DNA of 64,000 nt from Gerris lacustris (GCA_951217055.1 OX578284.1:27988187-28052186); one strand, 5' to 3'. Counted from the first letter of the stretch, positions 1 to 12,215 are shown. The notes: a model not told the origin generated them from the letters alone. Translations and numbers: made by a program.

Positions 1-300
1 ACCAATTTTTTTTTGTGCGAGCCAAACATATCTTATAATTATAACTATTCGTCCGATTTTGAAAAAAATTGGTTAGTAAGTCATAATTAGCCCAATGGGT
101 TTTGTTAGTTCGTTGGTCCGATATTAAGTTCAACCTCCTACGCTTATTGGTTTTTCCTCCACGTTCAAATTTTTTACTAACGCTTATATCTTTAAAAGTA
201 CTCATTATTTAAAAAAAAAAATTGGATTAATTGTCGAAAGTAGTGCATAGATGGTTCCATCTTAATTTCAACCGTCACATTAAATATTTCTAAATTGATT
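1..300 (-). repeat. Family A interspersed repeat, copy 1
   Basis: Read on the minus strand, this stretch contains a tract ('aggttgaactt...', then 'cccattgggctaattatgac') that recurs in diverged form at 34596-34880, 37496-37830 and, inverted, at 55060-55245. No coding potential is visible. The copy is cut by the window edge. The family is seen directly as repeated sequence; its class is unknown. Confidence 0.5.
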
Positions 301-309
301 CATTACATA

Positions 310-910
310 AAAAATACTCTGCCAATTAGAGTGGCGCATAGCTTCCTCGCGTCCTATCGCGTAAGAGTTTAATGATTTTAGGCTTTTAAAATTCATTATT
401 ATCTAATTTATTTAATTATGCCCCGAATGAAGCCTGGTCGCCTGGTCTCGAGGTCCCTAGGCTCGTTGTGCTATTGAAGAGGTAGGTCAAATAGAGAGGT
501 GGGGGAACCAAGCCAACTCCTACTCCCCTTTTCTATCTCTAGATGAAGGTAGATTTTGTCCCGACCTAAATTTCCAATTTTAAATTTGAAGTTCACTTTT
601 ACGCGAGCGTTGCGCGTGAACGCTTTGAAGGATATTTTTGTCCAACGAACTCGTCCTGGCCATATTGGTAAAATAACCATGTCTACCAAATTTCATGAAA
701 ATCGGTCTACTTTTACTTGCCACACTAAGTTATCGTCACTCGTTTCAGTCAGGGGGTCGCGGACACACAGACAGACAGACACGAGACCAAAAATTTTCCC
801 TGATGTCTGAAACGGATTTCTGTCTTGGAATTTCTAAAATCGGAGACATAACATTTTTTCGTTCTCAAAAGTGAGCACAATGCTTCCTACCTTCGTAAGC
901 TCGGAAGCAA
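310..910 (+). repeat. Family A interspersed repeat, copy 2 (3' half)
   Basis: This ~600-bp block begins with 'tgccaattagagtggcgcat' and ends with 'aagctcggaagcaa'. It holds a (CAGA)n-like tract near 768-782. Its reverse complement is recognisable at 36605-37150, with the same order of landmarks: 'gccaattag...gcttcctcgc', the 'cgcgagcgttgcgcgtgaacg' block, the CAGACAGA tract and the terminal 'agctcggaagca'. The two short ORFs here (471-689 minus, 556-810 plus) are incidental. Confidence 0.6.
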
Positions 911-1224
911 TAAACCAAATAATCTTTATTACTTTAAAACGCTGAAATTAGTTTATTGTATTTGGTATGATAATTTCTGTAATGATATTGATGTCTGTCA
1001 AGAAGTGATTTCCATGGAAAAGTAAAATTTAAAAATGCTTCTCCAGTAGTTGGAATTAGTTTTAAATAAGGGACTTTTACATATTTGAATTAATCCATGA
1101 GAAAAGGGAAGAAACTTTGTGTCATCTATATACATTTTCGTTTTTGCAAAATAATTTAAATGTTTTTTGAGGTAGTTTGTAAACCTTTCAAATTAAAAAA
1201 TAAAAACACTAAAAGAAAATATTC

Positions 1225-1365
1225 TGCCAATTAGTGTGGCACGTGGTTTTTCTCGAGTCCTTAACACGTGTACTTTAATGATGTTATGCTTTTAAAACCC
1301 ATTATTGTCTAATTTATTTAATTCCCCCCCCCCCTTTGCTTCTGAGCTTACCGAAGGCAACGGAA
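1225..1365 (+). repeat. Family A fragment with fold-back end
   Basis: The block starts with the same 'tctgccaattagtgtggca' as 310-425 and then, after a run of about a dozen C residues (1323-1335), carries the other family end 'gcttctgagcttaccgaagg' in the opposite orientation to copy 2. A further relative of the first half lies on the minus strand at about 7474-7590, also next to a long G/C run. Confidence 0.45.
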
Positions 1366-1936
1366 GCTATGTGATCGTTCTTATCGTTACTTTTATTTAA
1401 TAATAATATATGTATTAAAGTAATTACGACAAGGAAAAGCCGACAAGTTGTATAAAACAGGCATTTTTTATTACAAAAAAAGCTTTAACTTTTTTTCAAT
1501 TTAAATAAAAATAATAGGTTATTAATATCATATAAAACTGGAAAAATAAGATAGAATGTTTCTCTTTCTACTCTACAACAAATAGAAATATAAACCATTA
1601 ATTCATAGTATGTATTAACTTTATGAAATTAAGTGAGAATAATACTAATAAATTATAATGTACGATTAATTTGTGACTGGGCTTCTTTGGTGAATTTAAT
1701 TATTTAGATTAAAATTGTTAATAATTAAAATATCAGCAATGTTTAAGTATTTCTGAAACAGCCAAAGTATTTGAGACGCAGTGAAGCATAGGCAATTTAG
1801 ATAGAAAGATATCTATAGTGAAGCATATTTATTGTAGAGAAGATTAAATTTTCTATCTGCATGAAAATGTTAAGAGATTTTCTTCGACACCTCGATAGCA
1901 CATGGGACACTTCATATCATAAGGATCCTTATCCAC

Positions 1937-3540
1937 TCAAGGCACAGACTTAAGATGGATTAATCCACCTCTTAATTTAAATAAAAGTATCAAATCAGAA
2001 AAATATATAACTGTTTGGACTGAAAAACCTACCATGACCAGACTTTCAACTAGAGTTCGATATAATAAGAACCTGTTAAATTCCTTGGCTTGGTTTACTG
2101 ACGCTTCCATCATGATAGATTTCTTTCGGCTAATTAAGGAACTGAAGTGGGATCTCAACAAGGCTTTATTTTTTAGGGTGAAAGGAAGTTTTGAATTCTT
2201 GACGTAGCTCATTCCACGTTTCGAACCAAAACATGATTTTCTCTACAATCTCTTCAGCAATTACACCGGGATAACGTTGTGGTGGAAGGTCTATTACTGA
2301 AGTCTATTTACAAAATCTGTATGGAGTTTGAAGGTGCACAAAAATAAGGGGTCTGTAGGAGTCTCTCTATGAAGCATATAAGTAGGAGTAGATTATGGAA
2401 GAGAAAAGTGTTGTTTAATAAAAAATCGTTGCAATTTTTCTAAAACTTCATACCTACAACTACCCCAAACTTGAGCAGCGTAACAAGTAATGGCTCTAGA
2501 GACAGAATTAAATATTTTAAATGATGAATCAAGAGGCACCTCTTGTTTAGAAACAAAACCACCCTAAAATGTATAAGGTCCTTGTTTTGCAACAACAACA
2601 TGTTCCTTCAGATGACAGATGCACGTGGAGAGATAACTTGGAAATGAACGTTGTTGAACAAACGTTCCGATGAACGAAGTTACCTCCTCTTCTAAAAACA
2701 ACAATCTTTGACCTTTGAAGATTCAATGATATATACCACTGACTACAGCAATTAACAACTATGTTGATATTTCTTTATAAGGAGACAGGGTTGTCGCTAA
2801 TCAAAATACATCGTCACAGTAGAGCAGGATATTGATCCCAGTAGTACCTACTCGAACACCACCCTCTTAAATAGCAGGCAAATTGTTAAGATATATAGAA
2901 CATAAAATCGGAATACACAACTTTGTCTTAGCCCACTGTCCACAGAAAAGATATCTGGTGGAGAATAATGACTATAAATAACAATTTTTACAAACTTATT
3001 TGAAACGCCTAAATTATACAATATGTATATCTGTGAACATTGTCAATCTGTGATCAATGTTCACAGATATGAGTATATTATTGTCAAAAGCAGCCTTAAA
3101 ATCGTATCCCGGCGCTGGAGTGTATTTTTCTCTGTCTGTTTCCCGTAGTTAATAATAATTATAATTTGATTTAAATTAAAATTTAATCTTTCCGTAGTAT
3201 GAATACTACCAAAATCGTAAAATATGAAAATCTTTATTAAAAAAGCACAGATTTTTCCTAGGTTTAGCTAGAGTAAGATTAATTAAGTTGGAAAGAACAA
3301 ATAGGTTATCAACTGTAGAATTTCCGTCGGAAACCTGCCTGGCACTCACTTTACGGATTATTATTTTCAAGGAAGTTTGTTACCTTTGCAGAAAACAACG
3401 CTGAAAATATTTTTGCGGTCGCATCATTGCATGAAATACCACGATAGTTAGAGACAACACTTTTATCCCCTTTTTTATGTAATGAGTGAATAATGAAGTA
3501 GCAAATGATGCTGGAACTGAGCGAATTAATATATTATATA
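1937..3540 (-). pseudogene. Decayed non-LTR retrotransposon reverse transcriptase
   Basis: Minus-strand translation, switching frame and crossing stops, gives the RT blocks in order. Near 3460-3400 there is 'LHKKGDK..VSNYRGIS' and near 3340 'ECQAGFR'. Near 3080 comes 'DFKAAFD' (RT motif A), then 'GGVRVGTTGI..LLYCDD' at about 2870-2810, where the usual YADD reads YCDD. Near 2540-2440 there is 'SVSRAITCYAAQVWG...LQRFFIK' and near 2120 'IYHDGS', which resembles the start of an RNase H domain. Many stops and frameshifts interrupt it, so it is dead. The block order is typical of autonomous LINE-like elements; I cannot assign the clade. The 91-codon ORF at 1937-2212 lies in a different frame and is not the element's own product. 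Confidence 0.75.
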
Positions 3541-5476
3541 AAATTAGAAAAAATCGTTTATCCCTTTTCCTGGCATAAAATTGTTTTAACTTGAAAAGTT
3601 TTCGAATTACTGTTATTATTATATTTAATTTTTTATTTATTATTCTATTTTATATAATATATTAATACTTTATTTTTTGAGGTCTATTTTATATTTATAT
3701 ACACGAATACTCCAAAAAGGTATTAAAAAACTGATATAGTTTTTTTATGAACTATACAAAAAAGCCAAGTTCATATCCAAACCACAAAGTTTATCGAAGC
3801 AATCCGAAAAAAAAAAAAAAAACAGAAAAATGAAATGTTGATTTAACCGCACCTTTCAATTCAAATAACCGAATATACATTCCAAAACCATTGGTTTCAA
3901 TTTTTTTATTTTGTCTCTCTTGCACCCGGACTCTTTTGTCGTCGTTTTGAACAATAGGGGTTACGTAGGAGTTGTCTCAATAAATAAATGTAAAAATGAC
4001 CTCCGCATCCCTCTAACATCGTGAGGGTTAACCATTGTATTTCAACCTATTGGAGGGCCTAATCAATTGTGGCCCAAACGTTTTTTCTTTCAAACTCAAA
4101 AAATTACTCGATTCTATTTATGAATCACTATAATTCATCCACTCTTTTTACATCTTTGTTTCTGATTTTTCTTTCAATGTTTTCCTCTCCCGACTTCGAC
4201 TTTATTTATTTATATTATTTATTCTCTTTTTGTCATTATTTGCGCGTGTGTGTGTGCATGCCAAATATTAATAAATCCTAACTTCTTTTAATACACCACA
4301 TGAAATAATTTGGCCAATTTATATATATATTTTTTTTTTATCCCCGCATATCACAACGCTATTCATTATCCGCTTTAATTTTTCAGATATTAAAAACTCA
4401 TTATATCGTGTTTTCGATTCTCTTTAAATTTGGTATTTATACTCATTTAAATTATGTATTCTTTGTGTTCATTTTTTTTTCCAATTATTTTAAACAAAAT
4501 GTTTTCTTTAATTATATTCATCTCTTTTAATTATATTTATAATTGTGTTGTGTTTATTATGTATTATTACAAATTTATCGATAAATAAAACTAATTAAAA
4601 AAGTAAATGTAATTATATTAAAACCAGCCGCAAAATACGTATTTTGAAGCGGAGAAAGTATGTATTATGATGGTCCAAAAGATCGACAATGTTTGGACAT
4701 AATTAATGCTCTTATTTTATTAACTTATTCTTTCCTTGTGATACTTGATGTAATTAATATATTATAGTCGTGGATAACATTTAGCAATACAAATTATTTT
4801 TTAAAACCAAATTTAAATGTTATATTTCTTTAATCGCCAATTTTAAAAGCTTTATAAAAAAATGTTATTGCTTATTTTATAATTTTTATTTTATCTGCAC
4901 TTAATTAAACAAATTAATCCTAGTCCAGGAGTAATTGTCATTGGAGTAGAATTGAATGCCTGCAGATGTAAGGTTAAGGAATAAATTATAGCCTTATGGT
5001 GCACTGCGGGAAGAATTAAAAACCACAGTCTTACAATTGCTCAGTTTGCTTAGAAATGTTTCAAACATTTTCTAATAATAGTTCAAGGGATTTTCTTTTA
5101 TTGCTCTCCTGTTATTAAAATATTTGAATGCTAAGTTCTTTGATCTTAAAACAGCTTCTAAATCACGTGAATAATTAGCTTTGTTCTATGTAAAGCGAAT
5201 CGATACGAAATTTTATTATTCCACCTTATTCTTTGATAGAAAAACAACAACGTAGTAGCAAGTATATATTTGATTGCAGTAGGCATATAGCATGTAAAGA
5301 AGTAAATATTAAAGAAATATTTTATTTTAAAATCCACTCTATTTAATGAAAGTCGTATTCAAGCCCTTAATATATTCAAGCTCATTAAAATTACTTAAAC
5401 TAATTTCCCAATATTCCGCAATTACTTATACCTGTAAGTATGGAATTCTATTAATAATTAGCAAGTTATAATAATA
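3541..5476. other. AT-rich intergenic, no gene seen
   Basis: Very AT-rich with homopolymer runs (A run near 3810) and no convincing ORF. The 70-codon ORF at 4069-4281 is low-complexity and has no recognisable domain. I see nothing else to annotate. Confidence 0.6.
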
Positions 5477-7060
5477 GTATATTATGTTACTAGACTGTTA
5501 AGTGAGTTTTTTCTTTACCGTGGCAATTATCTTTACTGCCTCGCTTCGCTCGACAGTAAATAATGCTAAGGTCTTCACTTCACCAAGTCTTCACTTCACA
5601 GTCGTGTCGCATGTGCTATTTTTTCCGAGGTAGCTGACAATGAAAAAAACATTAAATAATCAATGTAATATATACAAATATTAGTACATACTTAAGATTT
5701 TGAGAAAAAGAAACCTAAAAGAGGGTGCACTATAATAAAAGATAAAACACATTGACATGTAGTAAAACACATTGAGATCTAGTAAAACACATTGCCATCT
5801 AGTGGATTTTAATCTTACTAAGAAGCATGCCTACTTGATTGCAGCACTAAAAACGGCACTTTTGATAACTACCCAAGTTTTTACTTTTTCTCTCTAGGAT
5901 GTACAAAATAGTTATTTATGTCACTAGGCAGCAAAATGGAATTTTGCTGACAAGTGTTTTAAGTTTTAATTCTGAGCCGAAGGCGAGGATAGGCTAATCA
6001 AATATACTGCTGAGGCGAAGCCGAGGCAGGAAATTTACTATTTTACTGACGAGGCGAAGCCGAGTCAAGAAAATTACATTTTGACTGACGAGGCGAAGCC
6101 GAGGCAGGAAAACGTTAATTACCTGCTAAGGTGTAACCGAAGCAAGTAATCTTTAAACGAGTCAGGAATGTTTCCTTTGCTGCATAGTTACATACAATAT
6201 TTTATCTACTAACGGCAGAAAAATTACACTAAATATTTTAGTACCTGATTTAGAGGGCAATAAACTTTCCTTGTATGATGTTGCAATGTTTGCAATTTCG
6301 GGTGGCATGTTATCAAACAAGTCTTCAACGTCTTGCACATACATTATCATCCGTATTTTTATTTAAACTTCAAAAACCTAATTAACAAATTTATCAAAAT
6401 AATAACAGAAAACTATTAAAGTATCTTTTTTTGATAGATAAAAGATTTAAAGCAATGAAAGTTAAAATAAAATTGATGACTCGAAAGTTTGAGTAAGTGT
6501 AATGATTCGAAAGTTAAAACAAAACAAAGTCAAAACAATCAGTGTTGTCACTTTGTTTATTAACAGCTGTTTTTTATCTCAATTTTTAGCTATTTTTTAA
6601 AAAAAATCACTGTAAAATAATAATATTAGTTTTATTATTATAATTTTTAAAGGTATTTTAAAAAACAATATCAATATTTAGCAGAATATTACGCTTAAAT
6701 ATACAAAAATGAACAATGTGGGAGAGTCCATAACCTGAGATGTAGTAACTTTTTTTTAAAATTTGGCAGCCTGTTTGTTATTTTGCTGACACTTTGATAT
6801 TTTGCTGCGTGTTTTTTTGACTTGTTACAAAAGAATCAAGAAGAATGACATTCTGCAGATTGAAAACAGTTCAACAATGCCTAATTTTGCTGCCGTGAGT
6901 AGATAAAAAATATTTTAATACAGTTTAGGAGTAATGAAAAGATTTTCTAAGTAAAAATGTATAAATGGATTTTAGCTATGGATTTTAGCTATGTGATTTT
7001 AGCTATGTTTTTAGGCTCTAAAGTTAATATTTTACAGCCTACCACGGAAAAGGAATATTT
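5477..7060 (+). mobile_element. Family C inverted-repeat element, long copy
   Basis: The left end reads 'tatattatgttactagactg' and the right end, on the minus strand, 'ccgtggtaggctgtaaaata'. The two ends share an imperfect terminal inverted repeat around TAGRCTGTNAA. Both ends and their adjacent ~150-400 bp match, inverted, the ~0.5 kb copy at 34896-35433, which lacks the middle ~1 kb. A near-palindrome around 'ctcgcttcgctcgacagtaaa' (5535-5564) is conserved in both. No transposase is visible; the 62-codon ORF at 6162-6350 is not recognisable. I infer a non-autonomous DNA transposon. Confidence 0.55.
5971..6150 (+). repeat. Tandem repeat inside family C long copy
   Basis: About four units of 43-48 bp share the core 'gaggcgaagccgaggcagg'. 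The first and last units are diverged ('gagccgaaggcgaggat', 'aaggtgtaaccgaagcaag'). Each core is partly self-complementary (CCTCGGCTTCGCCTC). This tract falls in the part missing from the short copy at 34896-35433. Confidence 0.75.
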
Positions 7061-8654
7061 TTAAATTAATGTTTTGTAGCATTATTAATTTATGGTAATA
7101 TTTAAAAACACATTTCTTCCGCACTATCTCTATTCTTTTACTTATATGTGACACTTTTTACTTTTCCTTACCTAAAGAAAAGGTATTGTTTTTACCCAAA
7201 ATATCCGAAATCGAGATTCCAAAGTAATTATCCGTTTTGGATGCTTTCAAGTAGATTTGAGTGGTTTTTAACTGGATGTCAGTCTGTGTGCATATAAACT
7301 CACAGACTTTTTTCTATCTGTTTGTGTCAAGCATAACTCCCTCAGTTATTAAGCTAGATAGTTGAAACTTGGTACAAACATCAGTCTCTACGTGTAGTTG
7401 TGATGTCCGGGAAAATCATTAATTTGTTACGTCATTAATCCATTTTACTAATTTAGGGATCAATTTTAGGACAGGGGGGGGGGGATTAAATAAAATTCGA
7501 CAAATAAATGGGTTGTAATAGCATAAAATCAATAAAGTGTACGAAATAGGACGAGAGGAAGCTATGGAGTCACTCTTGCTAGAATATTTTAAAAAAGATA
7601 TACTTTGTTAAGAAATGAAGTTGTCACACTTCATGTTTTAGTAAAGCATATCTGATTTAATCCATCAAATGATAAGTAAAAGGGTAAGGTGAGTTCACAT
7701 AAGTATCTTTATTTTCATATTAAAACTACATATTTCTATTTTGCTTAAAAATCAAGAATGTGTAATAATTGCAAAGAAATATAGACATCAGTGGAACTTA
7801 GAGATTCTTTTAGTTTAAAAAATAAAGGTCAAGGGGTTCTTCTTTTACAAGAAGAGTTTTTTTTTTTTTAATTTATATTTTTGTCAAGTGGAATAAATGT
7901 TCTTTTTGATTTATGGACCCGTATTAAATGTATAAACGCCCTTTCATTACTTACATGATTTACTCTTAACTAAATTAATTTCTCTCTTGAGTCGGAATAT
8001 ATATGGAGCGTAGATTTAATTTGGGCGTATTAATTCAAGAAAAAGGGTTGCGTAGAGAGGAGAGGTAGTGGAAAACCTGGGGGTTTTTGGGTGAACGAGG
8101 TCCCTTGAAGGTTTTCCTTGCCCAGCTTCCCCTGTGTACTATGTCCAACCCTGTGGAAAGATAAATACATCGTATTAGTCTCTTTCTCTCTCAGTTCTCC
8201 GAGTCTTTGCAACTTTACCCCTTCCATAGAGATGGTCTGACCATAGAGAAAAATTTTGTTTGTTGGATCTCATATGTGCCGGAAAGCTTTACTCGTCACT
8301 GATAAAAGAGTATTATAGTAACAGTAGAATCTGAGTCTATAATACTGTGTTTGATTGCGTTTAAGAAATGCAAAGAATTCAAGAATTTTGTTGGGTATAT
8401 CTTGTGTATTCTCCCAATTTTTGTTGTTGTCCTATTTATTAGTTTTTTTGTTTTTTTTTACATTGCTCCTTTTTAACTTTTTAAATAACTTTTGGTCAAA
8501 GGAGCTTTACTCGTATGTACATAGAAGATGCAATGTCACTATAAAAAAGTGGTATAACCTAAAAAATTGCTCAGGTTTCGACCTTCTTAAGCAGTCGAAA
8601 CTTAAATGGTATTTAATAAATATGTATTAGTTTGTGGTTAGACTATAAACTGGT
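7061..8654. other. AT-rich stretch, no gene seen
   Basis: The only recognisable pieces are a G run near 7474-7485 and a minus-strand family A relative at about 7480-7590 ('agcttcctctcgtcctatttcg' on the minus strand). ORFs at 8030-8227 and 8355-8630 are short, low-complexity and without domains. Confidence 0.5.
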
Positions 8655-8890
8655 ACTTCTTTAGACTGTTACTCCCATATGGTTTTTTTTAGATTATAAA
8701 TGACTTTGACTAAATAACTATTAAGACAAAGGGATGCTTAGTCTAATGCACTTTGGGTCAAAGGCACAAAGGAATATCACACTTCTGTTTTATGGGGAGT
8801 AACTGTCTAAAGAAGAACATTCAGATACACCTTCTTTAAGTTGTTACTCCCCGTTGTTTTTTTTATTAGGGGAGTAACAACCTAAAGAAA
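8655..8890. mobile_element. Pair of small hairpin MITEs
   Basis: Two neighbouring inverted repeats share the same arm. The first is 8656-8676 ('cttctttagactgttactcc') against 8794-8815. The second is 8831-8852 against 8869-8890, with 'cttctttaagttgttactcc' as its arm. Arms are about 21 bp with one or two mismatches. The first has a ~117-bp loop and the second only ~16 bp, as expected for an internally deleted sister or a nested insertion. No obvious target duplication was found. Confidence 0.6.
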
Positions 8891-9240
8891 TGCCGACAAA
8901 CTAATACATTTTACTCATTGAATTCTATTCACTAAATGCGCATATTTGTTAAACATTAAACCTATAGATTTGTTGGACCTTTTTTCTGTTTCAAAAAGTT
9001 TATTTCTAATTATATACATAGTTTTGGTTGTACAAAGGCATATAAAGGTGACAGTCTCATTGTTTTCACGTTATCCTTTACAATTTTATATATTTACAAA
9101 ATTTTTTGAGTTACAATATTATTAAAGTAGGAAAAATCAGATAAAAAAAACCTACAACTAACAAGTGGTAATATATTTAAAATCTATTAAATATTACGTT
9201 AATCTGGTGTGAACTACGTATCATAAATTAAGCTGCTAGT

Positions 9241-9497
9241 TCATGATAGTCTTTGCCCTAAAGTTTTATGATGAGCCAAATGGGTATTGAGGTTAATATG
9301 CTCGCTAAGTTCAGTTACTAAAGGATTTTCGCTGTATATACATTTTTTAAAAAATGATTTAGCTAGTTTAACAATGACGTCTTCAATCATGTCCACTTTT
9401 GAGATTTGATGGAGGTATTTAATTATTGTACGTCTAGGTGAGTTAGTTGCGAGTCGAAGAAATTTGTTTTGTATAACCTGTAGTATTTGTTGGACCT
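9241..9497 (-). pseudogene. Jockey-like non-LTR element, C-terminal RT fragment
   Basis: The minus strand gives ~85 open codons ending at a TGA (9243-9241). The start reads 'LQVIQNKFLRLATNSPRR' and later 'ENPLVTELSEHI'. This is the C-terminal region typical of jockey/X-like reverse transcriptases ('IQNK.LR..TNAP', then 'H.NPLV..L'). No RT catalytic blocks remain upstream, so the piece is a 5'-truncated relic. No poly(A) tail is clear downstream. The family assignment rests on motif memory, not a search. Confidence 0.7.
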
Positions 9498-10356
9498 ATA
9501 TGTTAAACTAATGTATTTCATAACTGGACAACAATCCAAACAACGTCTTTATTAGCCTATTTAGTGAAAAATATATCATTATAGAATTAATTTCAGTGAT
9601 GAACGTACCCGGTAAATACTTTGATAAGAATTAGAATTCAGTTTCAAAATATGTATATACATATTGAGCATGCATGCTTCTCCAGTGACAAATAAAGCAT
9701 AAATGTATCACGCGTAACAATTGTTCATGTCAACGTTATAACTTCAGTGAAAACGTTGATGATACATTGAAGAAAACATTTCTGTATATGATCTTAGAGA
9801 TGATACACACATATATGGGTGTTTCACGGTCTAGAAAACATACACATTTAATATAGAACAACCTATCCCTCTCCCTATACCCTCTCAACCCCTAACCTAT
9901 TCCATGCTGGTACAAGGAAAATGAAAGCATGAGCATAATATTTTCATGCTTCGGAAAGCAGACTTATATGTTTGATGTAACCCCTTACAGACTAGCCATT
10001 GACCGACAATCCTCCTTTTTTTAATGTATAAGAAAAAGGTTCTCTTTTGATGCAATATCTATACTTATGTAGAATATACGTTTACATTAATATTTTTCCT
10101 ATTGTCTGTAAACTCTTTTTTGTACTTTTTAAAATAAAAATAGCTTATTATATCCATTATTTTTTATATATTGGACTAAAAATCTCTCTTTGTGATTTGT
10201 TTATTCATTAAAAGATAAGAAGCTGTACCAATTTAAATGAAATTCAGCATACACATCCAGTTAGGAAATTATTTTGAAGCATATTAATATTGAAGCGTAG
10301 AGGTAATTATGTTTTCTATAAATAGGGTATTTTTCAAAAGCAGTTCCAATGTTATA
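9498..10356. other. AT-rich stretch, no gene seen
   Basis: Nothing recognisable on either strand apart from short homopolymers. Confidence 0.5.
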
Positions 10357-10584
10357 CAGGGTGGGGCGAAACAATCAGTGCAGTTTTGAAGGGCTATTAA
10401 AATAAAACGACGCAACTTAAAATGTAGTCTGTTTTATTTGGTTCAGTAGTACACCCCATTTGTTTACTCAAGTTTTAAAGACTACATCAGCAAGATGATG
10501 GCCTCCAACAGTGATGGAGGCGATTCCTGAAGCTTGGGATGTAGTCACCCTTCCAAACTGCACTGTTTGTTTTGCCCCACCCTG
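10357..10584. mobile_element. Mariner-type MITE with TA target duplication
   Basis: A 228-bp element is bounded by ~37-bp terminal inverted repeats beginning CAGGGTGGGGC at the left and ending GCCCCACCCTG at the right. I count three mismatches between the arms. A TA dinucleotide flanks both sides (10355-10356 and 10585-10586), the Tc1/mariner signature. The interior has no transposase, and the 61- and 65-codon ORFs spanning its right end are artefacts that run into the neighbouring (TA)n. It must have been moved by a transposase encoded elsewhere. Confidence 0.85.
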
Positions 10585-10615
10585 TACATTACGGTCTATT
10601 ATATGTATATGGTGC

Positions 10616-10618
<3 letters not shown>

Positions 10619-10691
<73 letters not shown>
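10619..10691. repeat. (TG)n(TA)n microsatellite
   Basis: A short GTGTGTGT tract runs into more than 30 TA units. It starts ~33 bp from the right end of the mariner-type MITE. Confidence 0.95.
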
Positions 10692-10695
<4 letters not shown>

Positions 10696-12117
10696 GAAAA
10701 TCTAAACATTGCAAGCATAGGTAGAGGATAATTATAGCTATCGTAGAAGTGGAGGTTGTTAAATTCCGAATCTATTTCTCAAAAAATATACATTTATTTT
10801 AAGTTGGGTCAAATCTTTTAAATGTTAATTTGCATCCTTGGAGTTTTTTTTTTAATTGGATAATGATAGGCCAACTTGTTGTGGAATTTATTTCTGAGAT
10901 TTACATACATTGGATTATTATGGATTTTATAACACACTTAATATTTTTTAAAAAAAATTTATTTATTCTTAAGTGTCGTCGAGACTATAATTAATGATTA
11001 AATCATTAATCTTAATCAAAACTTAAGTTTTAAAACAATGTTCGTACTGTCTAAATATGATTGATAATCATATTATTCTGTTATGAAAATCTGTATAGAA
11101 ACCTCTTTAGTTTTTCAAGGTACGATACTTTAAGTCTATAAAATATAGGGATTTATAATATAAATTTTCCTTTAAGTATTTTTTTTTTTTTTTTTTTAAA
11201 GAAGCAAAAAAATTAGTTTTTTAGTTAGAGGGTAAAGAAAGGGGGAGTCGATAATTTATTTATTTATGTGTGTAAATCCGGCATCACTTATTCCTAAAGG
11301 GCCAAAACAACTTTATTAATAATGTAGCTGGAAGGTAAACCAAACAAATTACTTTAGGAAGCTGATTAAAATCTCGGAGACTCTTTCAATGGATAAAATT
11401 AAATCTGAAAAGGGGTTTTTTGAGTGGAGCCTTTGCCCCTGAAATCTTTTTTTAGGGTTCGCTTCAGTTTAACCGGCTGAAAATTGCGTGAAATTTGTAT
11501 ACATAACGTAGTGCTCCGATTTTCCCTTTTTATTCTCTCTCTCTCTCTTTGTAGGTTCAGTTAGATTTTCAGGGACGCCGGGGGGTAGGAGATGCCCTGA
11601 ATAGAGGAAGAACCCCCCTAGAATTCTATTTCCTTAGCGAAAAAGGCCCTCTTTTTTCAAAAAGAGTTTTCCAAGGGTAGGTCTCTTATTCAGTGGTATG
11701 TTTTCTCCTTGGAGGAAGTGTAGAAAGTATTCAGGACACAGTCCCAAAAAAACCTTCGGTAGGAAATAAGTTTCAACAAGTTTACCCCTTCCTAGCGTTG
11801 ATAAGCCAATGCTGAAATAGCCGTGAGGAAGTAAGTTAAAAGGGAAATAGTCTAAACTGGCTACAGAGTTTACTCTTTAAAAGGAATTAAACTGTTTGCT
11901 TTCCCACTCTTATAGTAAGTAGAAAGCATGGGAATCGTATACAAAATTTAACATAGAGTTACAACCATGTAACTCGTTTCTGCTTTTTCTTAAACCTTCT
12001 TTGACTATTTCCAGCCTATGGTGCATCTTACTCCTTATAATCCGCACTTAACTATCTTCTCCAGTATGCACACCATGTGCAAACCATTCATGAAATTTAA
12101 ATTAAATTTTAATGAAT
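10692..12117. other. AT-rich stretch, no gene seen
   Basis: Contains a T run (11179-11198), a CT run (11537-11549) and, on the minus strand around 11345-11245, a possible LINE 3' end finishing in 'acataaataaataaattatc'. That last reading is weak. Nothing else is recognisable. Confidence 0.4.
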
Positions 12118-12159
12118 AAGAAGATATAAAGAAACTGTTTCTCCACGTAAAATATTTTT

Positions 12160-12215
12160 TTTTTATTTATCAAAGCAGCTTTCAGCTTTATAAAGCCATC
12201 GTCAGTGCCGAGTAT
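12160..12215 (-). ncRNA. Hammerhead ribozyme motif, type I (left arm)
   Basis: On the minus strand the conserved core CTGACGA (12205-12199) is followed by a hairpin (GGCTTT..AAAGCT) and then GAAA (12183-12180), matching CUGANGA-stem II-GAAA. A minimal stem III (AG, loop CTG, CT) would place the cleavage site before TG, which can pair with the CA just 5' of the core. The outer part of stem I is weak. The core is intact; activity is inferred. Confidence 0.6.

Noticed and set aside
10500..10545. Hammerhead-like 'gatgatggcctcc...ggaggcgattcc'
   Set aside because: A stem is present, but the core lacks CUG before AUGA and has GATT for GAAA; it is the interior of the mariner-type MITE.
10619..10691. 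CRISPR-like or other regular array
   Set aside because: Plain (TA)n microsatellite without spacers.
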